A DNA stretch of 54,118 bases from Bacillota bacterium (GCA_023443925.1 JAEZSL010000180.1:1-54118), one strand, 5' to 3'; positions 8,977-17,544 are shown, numbered from the stretch's first letter. The notes: generated by a model from the letters alone, not told the origin. Translations and numbers: made by a program.

Positions 8977-9005
8977 TTGACAGAAATTTCTCAATAAGCT
9001 ATCAT
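8977..9005 (+). promoter_or_regulatory. Promoter of the mntP transcript
   Basis: TTGACA (8977-8982), 17 bases, TATCAT (9000-9005). A start near 9012 places the riboswitch at the very 5' end of the RNA. Confidence 0.7.
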
Positions 9006-9011
9006 ATATTT

Positions 9012-9086
9012 ATTGTGATAAGGGAGTAGTTAGCATGTATTGTGTAACGAAGCCAACATACTGATAGTTAACTATCTGGCTTTGTA
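9012..9086 (+). ncRNA. yybP-ykoY manganese riboswitch
   Basis: The two conserved loops of this class are present: AGGGAGTAG (9021-9029) and AACATACTG (9055-9063). The latter follows AAGCC, which pairs with GGCTT at 9078-9082 across an inner hairpin (GATAGTTAACTATC). The gene downstream is the manganese exporter mntP, the typical target of this class. Manganese binding is known to turn the target gene on. The aptamer end abuts a 25-bp hairpin that could be the expression platform. Confidence 0.85.
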
Positions 9087-9143
9087 TTAAATAACGAGAC
9101 TTATCTACAGCTTAACAGGCTGTAGATAAGTCTCGTTATTTAA
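9087..9143 (+). terminator. 25-bp perfect hairpin directly after the riboswitch
   Basis: Arms 9087-9111 and 9119-9143 are perfectly complementary over 25 bases with a 7-base loop (TTAACAG). The first arm begins right at the aptamer's 3' strand, so it may compete with aptamer closure and serve as expression platform. A proper T-run is missing (the tail is TTATTTAATATA), so termination is not certain. The final bases of the second arm are shared with the next element. Confidence 0.55.
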
Positions 9144-9277
9144 TATATAGGATAGTTCTCCGAACTTGCCTATATATTAAAAAGCCTTCCAGGCAGGATG
9201 CACATGACGTGCTTAAGGAAGATGTCACTGTCGTGACAGCACGTCAGCACTAGAGTCTGGCAAGCCAGACCCTTTCT
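9140..9277 (+). repeat. Structured intergenic repeat, copy 2
   Basis: Same architecture as 7122-7260. A perfect 12-bp stem (TTAATATATAGG 9140-9151 / CCTATATATTAA 9169-9180) differs in sequence from copy 1 but is fully paired. Then CCAGGC (9189-9194)/GTCTGG (9255-9260) with one G:U, TGACGTGC (9205-9212)/GCACGTCA (9239-9246), and GTCAC (9224-9228)/GTGAC (9233-9237). A competing 3' hairpin, GTCTGGC-AA-GCCAGAC (9255-9270), is followed by CCTTTCTT. It lies between the riboswitch and mntP, about 70 bases before the start codon. Confidence 0.75.
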
Positions 9278-9345
9278 TATTGCACAGGAAGGTGCCAGGC
9301 AATTCAGACTCCTTCATATCATATTAAATCAAAAGGAGAATGACA

Positions 9346-9924
9346 ATGAATTTATTTGAATTATTGCTTCTGGCACTGGGATTATCTATGGATGCATTTG
9401 CGGTGGCTGTCTGTAAGGGGCTGTCCTTACGTAAAATAACAGCAAAACATTTGTTAACGGTTGGTTTGTATTTTGGTATTTTTCAGGCTGGTATGCCATT
9501 AATCGGATATGCACTGGGTATTCAGTTCAGCGATAAAATAGCAAGTATTGATCATTGGATTGCCTTTATCTTGTTAGGGGTTATCGGAGTACATATGATT
9601 CGCGAAGCGTTAGGAAAAGACGAAGAAGTCTGTTGCAGGGAAGATAAAGATAAGGCGCTCGGCTTTAAGAGCATGGTGGTATTAGCAGTGGCTACCAGTA
9701 TTGATGCACTGGCAGTAGGGATTACTTTCGCATTTCTAAAGGTTGAAATTGTTCCGGCTGTAGCATTTATCGGGCTGGTAACCTTTACCCTGTCCGTAGC
9801 GGGTGTTTTAATCGGAAATCTATTTGGAGCCAGGTTTAAGTCAAAGGCAGAGTTTACGGGAGGGGTTATTTTAGTCTGTCTTGGATTTAAAATACTATTG
9901 CAGCATCTGGGGATACTGGTATAA
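9346..9924 (+). CDS. mntP: Manganese efflux pump MntP
   Basis: 192-residue membrane protein of six predicted helices that exports Mn(II). It is built as two related halves, each with a conserved Asp motif: SMDAFAVAVCKG (Asp16) and TSIDALAVG (Asp120), the acidic residues known to matter in this family. Of two in-frame ATGs, 9346 is better spaced from AAAAGGAG (9331-9337) than 9340. The yybP-ykoY riboswitch upstream supports both function and manganese-induced expression. Confidence 0.95.
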   Translation: MNLFELLLLALGLSMDAFAVAVCKGLSLRKITAKHLLTVGLYFGIFQAGMPLIGYALGIQFSDKIASIDHWIAFILLGVIGVHMIREALGKDEEVCCREDKDKALGFKSMVVLAVATSIDALAVGITFAFLKVEIVPAVAFIGLVTFTLSVAGVLIGNLFGARFKSKAEFTGGVILVCLGFKILLQHLGILV

Positions 9925-10100
9925 TGGGGTCAACCAAAATATTACTCAATCTGTAAATGTAGGTAGTATAATTTTATTATCTATTGTAAAATTAGGTAAT
10001 ATAGGAAAAAGTGTAATCTGGTGTGCTGTTTGACTAAAGAGAAATGAGACAGACAGTGCGCTCTTAAGTATAATATCAAAATGCTTAAAGAAGGTGGAAT

Positions 10101-10913
10101 ATGTTAAGGATAGGTGAATTTGCTGCATTATCTGCAATCAGTATTCATATGTTGCGCAATTATGATAAAATCGGATTACTGGTTCCACAGCATGTGGATG
10201 CTTTGAATGGCTATCGTTATTATGACAAAGAGCAATTATTACAGGCAAATCAGATAATCGCTTTGAAATCTATGGGGTTTGGCCTTGAGGAAATGAAAGA
10301 AATCATATTAACGAGGCGGTGTGATGTAAATGCATTTTTACAATTAAAATTACAGAATAAATATCTGGAAATAGAAAAAATTAAAAATCAAATTAGTCAA
10401 ATTCAAGTAGTAATAAATGCAGATAAAAAAACAGAAGAATATGCTTTATCGATTGCTCGTAAAATAATTGCACCAATGTGGGTTGCAAGTTTTAAAGGCA
10501 AAATACATACATATCCAGAAGAAGGAGTTCTTTGGGGAAGATTAAGAAAGGCATGTAAAGATATTGGCATTAGGCTTCGAAATGAATCACCTGCCATGGC
10601 GGTTTATTATGGGATGAACGAAAATACTGGAATGATGGAGGTAGAAGTGCAGTTTCCATTGGAAAAAGAACATAAAGGAAACAAAGAGATAACAGTGTTT
10701 CACCTTCCGGAGCGGGAGGTAGTTTCCGTAGTATTTAAAGGCGGTTATGCTCAGATTAGTGGTATAAATACGGTCGTTGCGGAATGGTTGGAAAAAAACT
10801 GCTTAGAAATAAACGGCCAGATTTTTTCAATTTATTATACTTCGCCTGGAAATTGTTCGGATGATAATTCATTTATAACCGAACTTTGTTTCCCGGTAAA
10901 AGAGAAAATCTAA
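10101..10913 (+). CDS. MerR-family regulator with GyrI-like effector domain
   Basis: 270 residues. A MerR winged helix-turn-helix fills about residues 1-70 (IGEFAALSAISIHMLRNYDK, then GYRYYD), a dimerising coiled coil follows (about 75-110), and a GyrI-like small-molecule domain occupies the C-terminal half (about 120-270), as in BmrR-type multidrug-sensing activators. It has AAGAAGGTGG before the ATG. A consensus MerR-type promoter lies nine bases after its stop and points to the next gene, making that its likely target. The effector is unknown. Confidence 0.92.
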   Translation: MLRIGEFAALSAISIHMLRNYDKIGLLVPQHVDALNGYRYYDKEQLLQANQIIALKSMGFGLEEMKEIILTRRCDVNAFLQLKLQNKYLEIEKIKNQISQIQVVINADKKTEEYALSIARKIIAPMWVASFKGKIHTYPEEGVLWGRLRKACKDIGIRLRNESPAMAVYYGMNENTGMMEVEVQFPLEKEHKGNKEITVFHLPEREVVSVVFKGGYAQISGINTVVAEWLEKNCLEINGQIFSIYYTSPGNCSDDNSFITELCFPVKEKI

Positions 10914-10921
10914 ATTTTATA

Positions 10922-10952
10922 TTGACCCTCGTATAATGTGAGGGTTTATTCT
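10922..10952 (+). promoter_or_regulatory. MerR-type promoter with 19-bp spacer and operator dyad
   Basis: TTGACC (10922-10927), exactly 19 bases, then TATTCT (10947-10952). Inside the spacer is a dyad ACCCTC-N9-GAGGGT (10925-10945). An over-long 19-bp spacer with a dyad is the hallmark of promoters that MerR-family proteins activate by DNA distortion. It drives the BtrH-like gene at 11001. The dyad alone could be read as a weak terminator of the regulator gene, but promoter geometry fits better. Confidence 0.8.
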
Positions 10953-11000
10953 TTTCCTATAGGTTGCTGCAATTAAAAAACTGTTTGGAAAGGAATTTAT

Positions 11001-12092
11001 ATGAGCAGAAAATTATTAGATATTAAACATCATTTATCCAGTGGATGTTGTATGTGGAGCGGTATTGAAGATGTATATGCAACAAGGACAAACCAAGTAC
11101 TTCCCGAAGCATTTTTACTGGCTTTGAGCAGCTATGGTGAAACCATATTTTTAAAATTAAAAGAAGAAAACATGCCATATATGTTTAATGTAACAGATGC
11201 ACGGACGAAGAAAACTTATGATCAGATAAAGGATATTATTGGACTCAGCTATCAAATTTCGGAAGGAAGGTCACTTGCCTATGCTTTAAAATCAATAAAA
11301 AATGAAATTAATTTTGGGAATCCGGTTATATTAGGTCCACTTGATATGTTCTATCTACCATATCTTAAGATGTATCATAAAGTCCATATACCGATGCACT
11401 ATGTGTTGATGGTTGGGTATGATGAGGAAAAAGAATGTATACTGGTTTATGATTGTGATAGAGAAGCTTTGCAGGAATTACCGCAATCAGAGTTAATTGA
11501 GTCCTGGCAAATTGAAAAGAATGCAGTAGGAAATAAAAATGGTTTTATCCGGTTCAGTCTTCCGGAAAAACCAATAGATAAATATAAATTGACAGAAATT
11601 TGTCTTCGTAATAAGGCAATAAGACAGTTATGTAAAAAACCAGATTTTGTTGGGATTAATGCTTATTATAAAATTGCATTGGAGTTTCCTTCCTGGAAGA
11701 GTATATTTTCAGAAGAAAAATATAAAAAAGTACTTGCAGCTATAACAGAATTTTGGGGCACAGTTCCCAAACTTCCTAACCAGATATTAGGCATCAGCGA
11801 AAAAGAAGATATTTGCTATGATGGTAATTATAAAAGACTTGGTAATGCGTTACTAAATTTAGGTCAAGAATATCAGCGCCAGGATTGGGTGCAAGCTGGC
11901 AGATTATTTATTCAATGTGGTGTTTTATTAGAAAATATAACGAATAGGATTATCAAGTACTATTGTCTGAATGAAGACAGCTTATCAAAAATTCCAGGTA
12001 TGTTTATAGAGATAGGAAGGTATGCAGAACAAGCTTATCAAATAATTGCGGATTATAATAAGGAAGAAAATAGAGTATATTACAAGCTGTGA
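11001..12092 (+). CDS. BtrH-like (BtrH N-terminal / DUF4872) protein, putative acyltransferase or peptidase-fold enzyme
   Basis: 363 residues. The N-terminal half resembles the BtrH domain, a papain-like fold that in butirosin synthesis moves an acyl group from a carrier protein to an aminoglycoside. A Cys pair is seen in SSGCCMWSG (residues 17-18, candidate nucleophile) and a His in the later PMHYVLMVGYD motif. The C-terminal part is helical, as in DUF4872. An AAAGGAA site precedes the ATG. No carrier protein or aminoglycoside gene is nearby, so the substrate is unknown. Control by the adjacent MerR protein through the promoter at 10922 is strongly suggested by the sequence. Confidence 0.72.
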   Translation: MSRKLLDIKHHLSSGCCMWSGIEDVYATRTNQVLPEAFLLALSSYGETIFLKLKEENMPYMFNVTDARTKKTYDQIKDIIGLSYQISEGRSLAYALKSIKNEINFGNPVILGPLDMFYLPYLKMYHKVHIPMHYVLMVGYDEEKECILVYDCDREALQELPQSELIESWQIEKNAVGNKNGFIRFSLPEKPIDKYKLTEICLRNKAIRQLCKKPDFVGINAYYKIALEFPSWKSIFSEEKYKKVLAAITEFWGTVPKLPNQILGISEKEDICYDGNYKRLGNALLNLGQEYQRQDWVQAGRLFIQCGVLLENITNRIIKYYCLNEDSLSKIPGMFIEIGRYAEQAYQIIADYNKEENRVYYKL

Positions 12093-12170
12093 ATATAGGA
12101 AGTTTTAAATATAAACCTAAGGAAAGATAAGAAAAAGTAATCAGATGGATATCTGAAAGGTGGTATACGA

Positions 12171-13199
12171 ATGAACTTCAGGGAATGCTATGAAAAAAAT
12201 GGAATTATATTAATGGAAGGTGCGGTAGGGGAACGACTAAAAAGGGAATATTCGATATATCCAGATAATTGGGTGGCTCTGGCAGGGCATATTTATCAGG
12301 AAAAGGCCAGAAAGGCAATGAAAACTATCTATGGTCAATATATGGATATAGGGTTAAGATATGGTTGCCCCATGCTGCTTACAACTCCTACCAGACGGGC
12401 AAACCGTTATCAGGTGGGACTGTCTCCATATAACGAAGATATTATAAAAGACAATCTGGAGTTGTTGAAAGAACTAAGAACAGAAAGCATTACAGGAAAA
12501 GCAGCCAGTGAAATAGAATTAAAACCAGCAGGTCTGGCAGGAGCTGCAATAGAAGAAAACAAAAGCGTTGACCATATTTTTATAGGTGGATTGATGGGTT
12601 GCCAAGGGGATGCCTACACAGGGAGAGGCAGCCTTGACACCAGCGAAGCATACGAATTTCATTCCTGGCAGACAGAGTTATTTGGTAAAGCACAGGCGGA
12701 TTTCCTCTATGCCGGTATTATGCCATCTCTTCCGGAAACGGTTGGGATGGCCAGAGCCATGGAAGATACCGGGCTTCCATATATTATCAGCTTTATGATA
12801 AGGGATACCGGCAGACTAATGGATGGTACAACCATTACCAAGGCCATTGAAACAATTGACGGGGTGGTGAGTAAGAAACCACTCTGTTATATGACAAACT
12901 GTGTCCATCCTGTTATTTTGGGTAAAGCATTGGCTCATTCCTTTAACCAGACCCAGGCCGTGAAGGAACGGTTTGCAGGGATTCAGGCGAATGCGTCTCC
13001 CATGTCACCGGAGGAACTGGAGAGCGGCGGTGAGATTCTGGTATCGGATTCCAGAGAACTGGCGGAAGATATGTTAAACTTACATAGGGAATATAATCTT
13101 AAAATTCTTGGAGGCTGCTGCGGTACGGATCATATCTATATGGAAGAAATCGCAAAACGGGTTTCGGATAAAAAGAATAGGGCATTTACATCTTCTTAA
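12171..13199 (+). CDS. Homocysteine S-methyltransferase family protein
   Basis: 342-residue TIM-barrel protein of the Hcy-methyltransferase (pfam02574) family, which moves a methyl group from a donor such as S-methylmethionine to a thiol such as homocysteine. The zinc-binding cysteines are present: Cys244 (TNCVHP) and Cys316/Cys317 (GGCCGTD). The N-terminus has the expected EGAVGERL motif. It lies 78 bases after the BtrH-like gene with its own AAAGGTGG site and no terminator between, so it could be read from the MerR promoter. There is no B12 or folate domain, so it is not a MetH. The exact methyl donor is open. Confidence 0.85.
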   Translation: MNFRECYEKNGIILMEGAVGERLKREYSIYPDNWVALAGHIYQEKARKAMKTIYGQYMDIGLRYGCPMLLTTPTRRANRYQVGLSPYNEDIIKDNLELLKELRTESITGKAASEIELKPAGLAGAAIEENKSVDHIFIGGLMGCQGDAYTGRGSLDTSEAYEFHSWQTELFGKAQADFLYAGIMPSLPETVGMARAMEDTGLPYIISFMIRDTGRLMDGTTITKAIETIDGVVSKKPLCYMTNCVHPVILGKALAHSFNQTQAVKERFAGIQANASPMSPEELESGGEILVSDSRELAEDMLNLHREYNLKILGGCCGTDHIYMEEIAKRVSDKKNRAFTSS

Positions 13200-13337
13200 A
13201 ATACGATATAATGATATAAGATGTTTTTGTCCGAGAGCAAGGCATGGTGATATTAAGCTTATGTATGCAGAAAATCAGGAAAGGAATCGCGGGTATTGTT
13301 TAAAAACAACAGCTCCCACGATTAAGGTAAATAAAAG

Positions 13338-14369
13338 ATGTATAGTTTTATGAATGATTACAGCGAAGGGGCGCATCCTGCCGTTTTGGATTTATTAATA
13401 AAGTCTAACCTGGAACAGAATACAGGTTATGGAGAGGATGTACACACGGCTAAGGCGAAAGAAGCCATAAAGAAACTCCTTCAAAAGGATAGTGCAGAAA
13501 TTCATTTTATCCCCGGAGGTACCCAGACAAATTTATTGGTGATTTCCTCTTTTTTACGTCCTCATCAGTGCGTTATTGCCGCCGATACTGGACATATAAA
13601 CGTACATGAAACGGGAGCCATTGAAGCCACCGGACACAAAGTAATTGTCATGCCCTGTATCGACGGAAAGCTGACACCGGAACGGATTCAGGCTGCCCTT
13701 GACCACCATACGGATGAACACATGGTTCAGCCGAAAATGGTATATATATCCGATACGACAGAAGTAGGTACTATCTATACGAAAGCAGAATTGTCTGCTA
13801 TAAACCGCATCTGCAAAGCCAAAGGACTTATCCTTTTCCTGGACGGTGCCCGTCTGGCATCCGCTCTAACCTCCGGAGAAAATGATTTGGAACTAAAGGA
13901 TCTTGTTGAGTTAACGGATGTATTCTACATCGGAGGCACTAAAAACGGAGCCCTCCTTGGAGAAGCTCTGGTTATCTGCAGAGATGATTTAAAGGAAGAC
14001 TTCCGTTATCTTATTAAGCAGCGAGGTGCCCTGATGGCAAAGGGATTTGTGACAGGCATCCAGTTTGAAGCACTTTTTCAGGATAATCTCTATTTTGAAC
14101 TAGGGATGCATGCCAATGAGATGGCCGAGAAAATTGCTGCCGTATTAAAGGAATGTGGCTATTCTTTTCTTGCTCCGGCTGGCACCAACCAGCTATTTCC
14201 CATATTTACAAACGAAGAGGTTGAAAAGCTTGAAAAAGAATTTATATTCTCTGTTCAAAAGAAGATGGACGAATCCCACAGCGCCATCCGTTTTGTAACT
14301 TCCTGGGCAACCACTCCAAAAAGTGTAGAAGCTCTATGCGACTTCCTTAAAAAATTGCAAACAGTTTAG
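13338..14369 (+). CDS. ltaE: Low-specificity L-threonine aldolase (PLP-dependent)
   Basis: 343 residues of the beta-eliminating lyase/threonine aldolase family, which splits threonine or allo-threonine into glycine and acetaldehyde. Visible motifs: the N-terminal NDYSEGAHP, GGTQTNLLV, the aspartate region FLDGARLASAL, and the PLP-binding Lys202 in GGTKNGALLG. The ribosome binding site is weak (AAGGTAAAT). A strong terminator follows directly. It begins 138 bases after the methyltransferase gene and may belong to the same transcript. Confidence 0.9.
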   Translation: MYSFMNDYSEGAHPAVLDLLIKSNLEQNTGYGEDVHTAKAKEAIKKLLQKDSAEIHFIPGGTQTNLLVISSFLRPHQCVIAADTGHINVHETGAIEATGHKVIVMPCIDGKLTPERIQAALDHHTDEHMVQPKMVYISDTTEVGTIYTKAELSAINRICKAKGLILFLDGARLASALTSGENDLELKDLVELTDVFYIGGTKNGALLGEALVICRDDLKEDFRYLIKQRGALMAKGFVTGIQFEALFQDNLYFELGMHANEMAEKIAAVLKECGYSFLAPAGTNQLFPIFTNEEVEKLEKEFIFSVQKKMDESHSAIRFVTSWATTPKSVEALCDFLKKLQTV

Positions 14370-14378
14370 TGTTAAAAT

Positions 14379-14442
14379 GGTGTTGTATTATTTGACTTTG
14401 TACCTAAAGGGTACCTGGGTTCAAAATAATACAACACCTTTT
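14379..14442 (+). terminator. Large intrinsic terminator with nested hairpin
   Basis: A perfect 15-bp stem (14379-14393 with 14424-14438) encloses a second hairpin GTACC/GGTAC (14400-14404/14410-14414) and is followed by TTTT. The nested form is longer than usual for a simple terminator. Confidence 0.8.
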
Positions 14443-14660
14443 AAGCAGATCGGCATAAATGACCCTTTTGTAGGTGTTGGCTTTATAACACTGTGTTTAA
14501 TCGGCAGAATTAAAAAGAGTATAGGTAAACAAGTCATATAGACGAAAGAATTATAGTACATATATAGTAAAGAAATATTAGACAGGGCTCAGGAAATAGG
14601 GTATGAAACCATGATAATATGCAGGAACTTGCAGGTATCACGCGAAGAAAGGAGTCTTAT

Positions 14661-15542
14661 ATGAAGAAAACAAAGAAGAAATCTGTGACAGAAGTGGAAG
14701 TAAAAAAAATAGCTCTGGTTACCGGAGCTAATTCCGGCATGGGTAAAGCAACTGCCGCGGCTTTGGCAGATCAAGGTTATCAGGTCATAATGCTTTGCAG
14801 GAATAAGGAACGGGGTGAAGCCGCGTTAAAGGAACTCCAGAAGGAAAAAGACCGGGATTTAGAGCTTAGGTTATGCAATCTCGGGAATATGGAAGATATA
14901 CGCAGGTTTACGGATGAATTTAAAAATATCTATGACCGCTTGGATGTCCTGGTTAATAATGCCGGAGTAGTTTCTTTAAAGAGAAGGTTAACAGAGGACG
15001 GTTTGGAGGAACAGTTCGGCGTAAATCATATCGGGCATTTTCTGTTGACGCTGCGGCTGTTGGATGCTATGAAAGCAGGCAGCAGGATTGTAGTGGTGGC
15101 ATCCGGGGCACATAAAATCGGACGAATCCATTTTGATGATATTAATTTAAAATGGTTTTTCAACCCGGTAACTGCCTATAGTCAGTCTAAGCTTGCCAAC
15201 ATCCTTTTTACAAGGGAACTGGCGGAACGACTGAAAGAACGGGGAATTACCGTAAACTGCTGTCATCCCGGTGCAGTCGCCACCTCCATGGGAATCGACC
15301 GGGATACCGGCTTTGGAAAAACGGTCACGAAACTGTTAAAACCCTATTTTATAACACCGGAAATGGGTGCCAGCACGGCTGTATACTTAGCCACAAGCCC
15401 GGATGTGGAAAAGATTACCGGAAAATATTTTTACCGCTGCTGGATGAGCAGAACTTCAAAAGCCGCCAAGAGCAAAAAGGATGCCAAAAGGCTTTTTGCC
15501 TTCAGTGAGAAAATTACAGGAGAGAAATTCGACTTATCTTAA
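14661..15542 (+). CDS. Short-chain dehydrogenase/reductase (retinol-dehydrogenase-like)
   Basis: 293-residue NAD(P)-dependent oxidoreductase of the classical/extended SDR fold. The cofactor site TGANSGMG is at residues 21-28, NNAG follows in the middle, and the catalytic Tyr173-x3-Lys177 (YSQSK) is intact. A basic N-terminal extension of about 16 residues precedes the fold. The ATG at 14661 follows GAAAGGAG; the ATG at 14619 lacks a site. Sequence style resembles WW-domain/retinol dehydrogenase-like SDRs that reduce carbonyls of lipids or other small molecules. It is a single-gene transcript with its own terminator. Confidence 0.88.
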   Translation: MKKTKKKSVTEVEVKKIALVTGANSGMGKATAAALADQGYQVIMLCRNKERGEAALKELQKEKDRDLELRLCNLGNMEDIRRFTDEFKNIYDRLDVLVNNAGVVSLKRRLTEDGLEEQFGVNHIGHFLLTLRLLDAMKAGSRIVVVASGAHKIGRIHFDDINLKWFFNPVTAYSQSKLANILFTRELAERLKERGITVNCCHPGAVATSMGIDRDTGFGKTVTKLLKPYFITPEMGASTAVYLATSPDVEKITGKYFYRCWMSRTSKAAKSKKDAKRLFAFSEKITGEKFDLS

Positions 15543-15620
15543 GTTTTTAAACATTGGATTCGGATTGGTGAAATATATAGCAGTGTAAAAAATACAGGAT
15601 ATGTTTTTTTATTATAACAG

Positions 15621-15660
15621 ATCAGCCGGAAACACCAAGAGGGTTTTTCCGGCTGATTTT
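15621..15660 (+). terminator. Intrinsic terminator after the SDR gene
   Basis: A perfect 12-bp stem, ATCAGCCGGAAA (15621-15632) with TTTCCGGCTGAT (15646-15657), followed by TTTT. Confidence 0.88.
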
Positions 15661-15725
15661 ATCATCCTAAGGCTTAATACGTGTACATATTAAAGGACTG
15701 GAATACCAGACACTATTTCAAGACA

Positions 15726-16205
15726 CTATTTCAAGACACCCGGATTTTTATATTTGTTTTCAATAACGGTGTTTTTGGATTTACCAGGTAAGCTGCCGAG
15801 GGCTGTTAACAGTATGGCGAATAATGGTGCAATATATAGTATGGCATTCGAATTAAAATGCAGATAATTAATTATGCCCATTAAAGGGACATTCCACAGC
15901 ATCATTTCGATAGGACCGAAATAGTAGCTGCTTCGGTTTAAATACAGTACCAGCGATACAATGCTTAACAAAACAGCGTCACTGGTTCCGATTAAGCCAA
16001 TCAGAAGCCCATTTCGAAAACCGGCCCGTTTACTCAGACCATAAATCAGCCAGATAGCTATGTATAGAATTCCCAATACAAATTCAGCGGACCTGATAAT
16101 TAGACCGGACCATTGCCAGGAATAACTCAAAAACAGATAGGATATAATTCGAAAGAGAATAGATATTAATAATAATATTAAACCTTTACCGATAATACTC
16201 CTCAT
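15726..16205 (-). CDS. Hypothetical multi-pass membrane protein
   Basis: 159 residues with four to five predicted membrane helices (about 5-27, 33-57, 66-90, 100-118 and 121-137) and a short basic C-terminal tail. The start ATG is preceded by AAGGGG. No family is recognised. It is alone on the minus strand, convergent with the SDR gene, and may be a small integral membrane protein of the DUF type common in Clostridia. Confidence 0.6.
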   Translation of the reverse strand: MRSIIGKGLILLLISILFRIISYLFLSYSWQWSGLIIRSAEFVLGILYIAIWLIYGLSKRAGFRNGLLIGLIGTSDAVLLSIVSLVLYLNRSSYYFGPIEMMLWNVPLMGIINYLHFNSNAILYIAPLFAILLTALGSLPGKSKNTVIENKYKNPGVLK

Positions 16206-16747
16206 AATTTTCCCCTTTTCATTTATTTGTTTAAAAAAAATAGCAGACTGTTACTTATTGTGATTTAAATATGAATCCCGATCTTTTCGGCGATTTTAGT
16301 GTCAATTAATAATCAGCTGCTAAAACAGATCATTTTTATTTCATAGTAACATAGACTTTCGTTATTGTAAAATAATGTTTTACCGGAGCAATCTTAAGGA
16401 ATCAAATGTGAAATAAAGGACATTTCGCACCTTGATTTTAGACAGTAAATCATCTGCAGCAGATGATTTATCATAGGGGCTGGTTGCACAAAATGCAGAA
16501 AATGGTATAATAGGCTGGGTAACGAAGAAACTACTACTATGTAATAGGCAGGATAAAGAAGAAACTGCTGTAAGAAGTAGGGTAAAGAAGAAACTACTAC
16601 TATATTTAAAATTAGTAGTGCCCGAAGCTTCCGTCATCCCTCATATTTGAAAAAGCAAAAGAAAAAATAAAAAGATAGAAAGGATACCACAGATGAATTC
16701 ATTCGTTTTATTCTGTGGCAGTATCCCAGAGCAGTCAGGGATATGTA
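16206..16747 (+). other. Gene-free stretch with a short degenerate repeat and a hairpin
   Basis: No convincing gene. GAAGAAACTACTAC-type units occur at 16524, 16558 and 16587 (spaced 34 and 29), making a three-copy degenerate repeat. Further on, GATAC-CACAG (about 16682) can pair with CTGTG-GCA-GTATC (about 16712), forming a hairpin just before the SagB-like gene. Function of either is unknown. Confidence 0.45.
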
Positions 16748-17542
16748 ATGGGTATAAAGATGAATAACGAAGAAATCAAGATCAGAATTGCGGAATTAAG
16801 AGAAATAATGAAAAGCAAGGATGAATTATATGAAAGCGATCAGAACCAAAAACTGCTTCAGCCGCATTTAACCAAGGAGAAGGTTAGTGATGAGGTAATA
16901 GAACTTACAAAAGAATTCACACATCTGATTAAGAACAATAATTTTCTTGATATCTTAAGTACAAGAACCAGTAAGCGGAAGTATACGGACGCACCTCTTA
17001 CTCTGGATGAACTGGCATATCTGCTTTGGGCCACCCAGGGAGTGAAATCGGTAGCAGGCAGGGAAAGAAAGGCCACTTTCCGTACCGTACCTTCCGCCGG
17101 TGCAAGACATCCTTTTGAAACTTATCTATTTGTAAACCGGGTGGAGGGTTTAGAAAGTGGTATGTATCATTATCTGGCACTGGAACATAAGCTGGAGTTT
17201 TTAGGAACAATAGAAAATCAGATAGAAAAGGTAAGTGAAGCCTTTGGCGGGCAGGTGTTTTTTGGCAATGCACCGGTTTCATTTGTATGGACAGTGGAAC
17301 CATACCGCAGCGAGTGGCGTTATACTATTAATGCGCAAAAGTACATTCTGCTGGATGCCGGCCACCTGTGCCAGAACCTTTACCTGGCAAGCGAGTCCAT
17401 CGGGTGCGGTGCCTGCGCTATCGGAGCTTATGAACAGTCTCTGGCAGACGGACTGTTAGGCCTGGATTCGGAGCCTACCGGTGATAAAGAAAATGAATTT
17501 GTAGTCTATGCCGCTTGTGTTGGGAAAACGGAGAATCAATAA
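16748..17542 (+). CDS. SagB/ThcOx-family FMN oxidoreductase
   Basis: 264 residues of the nitroreductase fold, SagB-type branch: a TSKRKYTD entry motif near residue 73, VPSAGARHPFE in the middle (FMN/phosphate contact), and a C-terminal GCGACAIGAY near residue 222. SagB proteins oxidise azolines to azoles in some peptide natural products, but no cyclodehydratase or precursor lies here, so a general flavin reductase role is as likely. The start is uncertain: ATG at 16748 (after CAGGGAT) or 16760. It runs straight into the DUF503 gene with a 2-base gap. Confidence 0.82.
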   Translation: MGIKMNNEEIKIRIAELREIMKSKDELYESDQNQKLLQPHLTKEKVSDEVIELTKEFTHLIKNNNFLDILSTRTSKRKYTDAPLTLDELAYLLWATQGVKSVAGRERKATFRTVPSAGARHPFETYLFVNRVEGLESGMYHYLALEHKLEFLGTIENQIEKVSEAFGGQVFFGNAPVSFVWTVEPYRSEWRYTINAQKYILLDAGHLCQNLYLASESIGCGACAIGAYEQSLADGLLGLDSEPTGDKENEFVVYAACVGKTENQ

Positions 17543-17544
17543 TT

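Noticed and set aside
10925..10945. ACCCTC/GAGGGT hairpin as terminator of the merR gene
   Set aside because: No adequate T-run, and the surrounding TTGACC and TATTCT with exactly 19 bp between make it a MerR-type promoter operator.
16380..16637. 85-codon minus-strand frame, Ser/Leu-rich
   Set aside because: Composition comes from the three-copy GAAGAAACTACTAC repeat read backwards; no start site.
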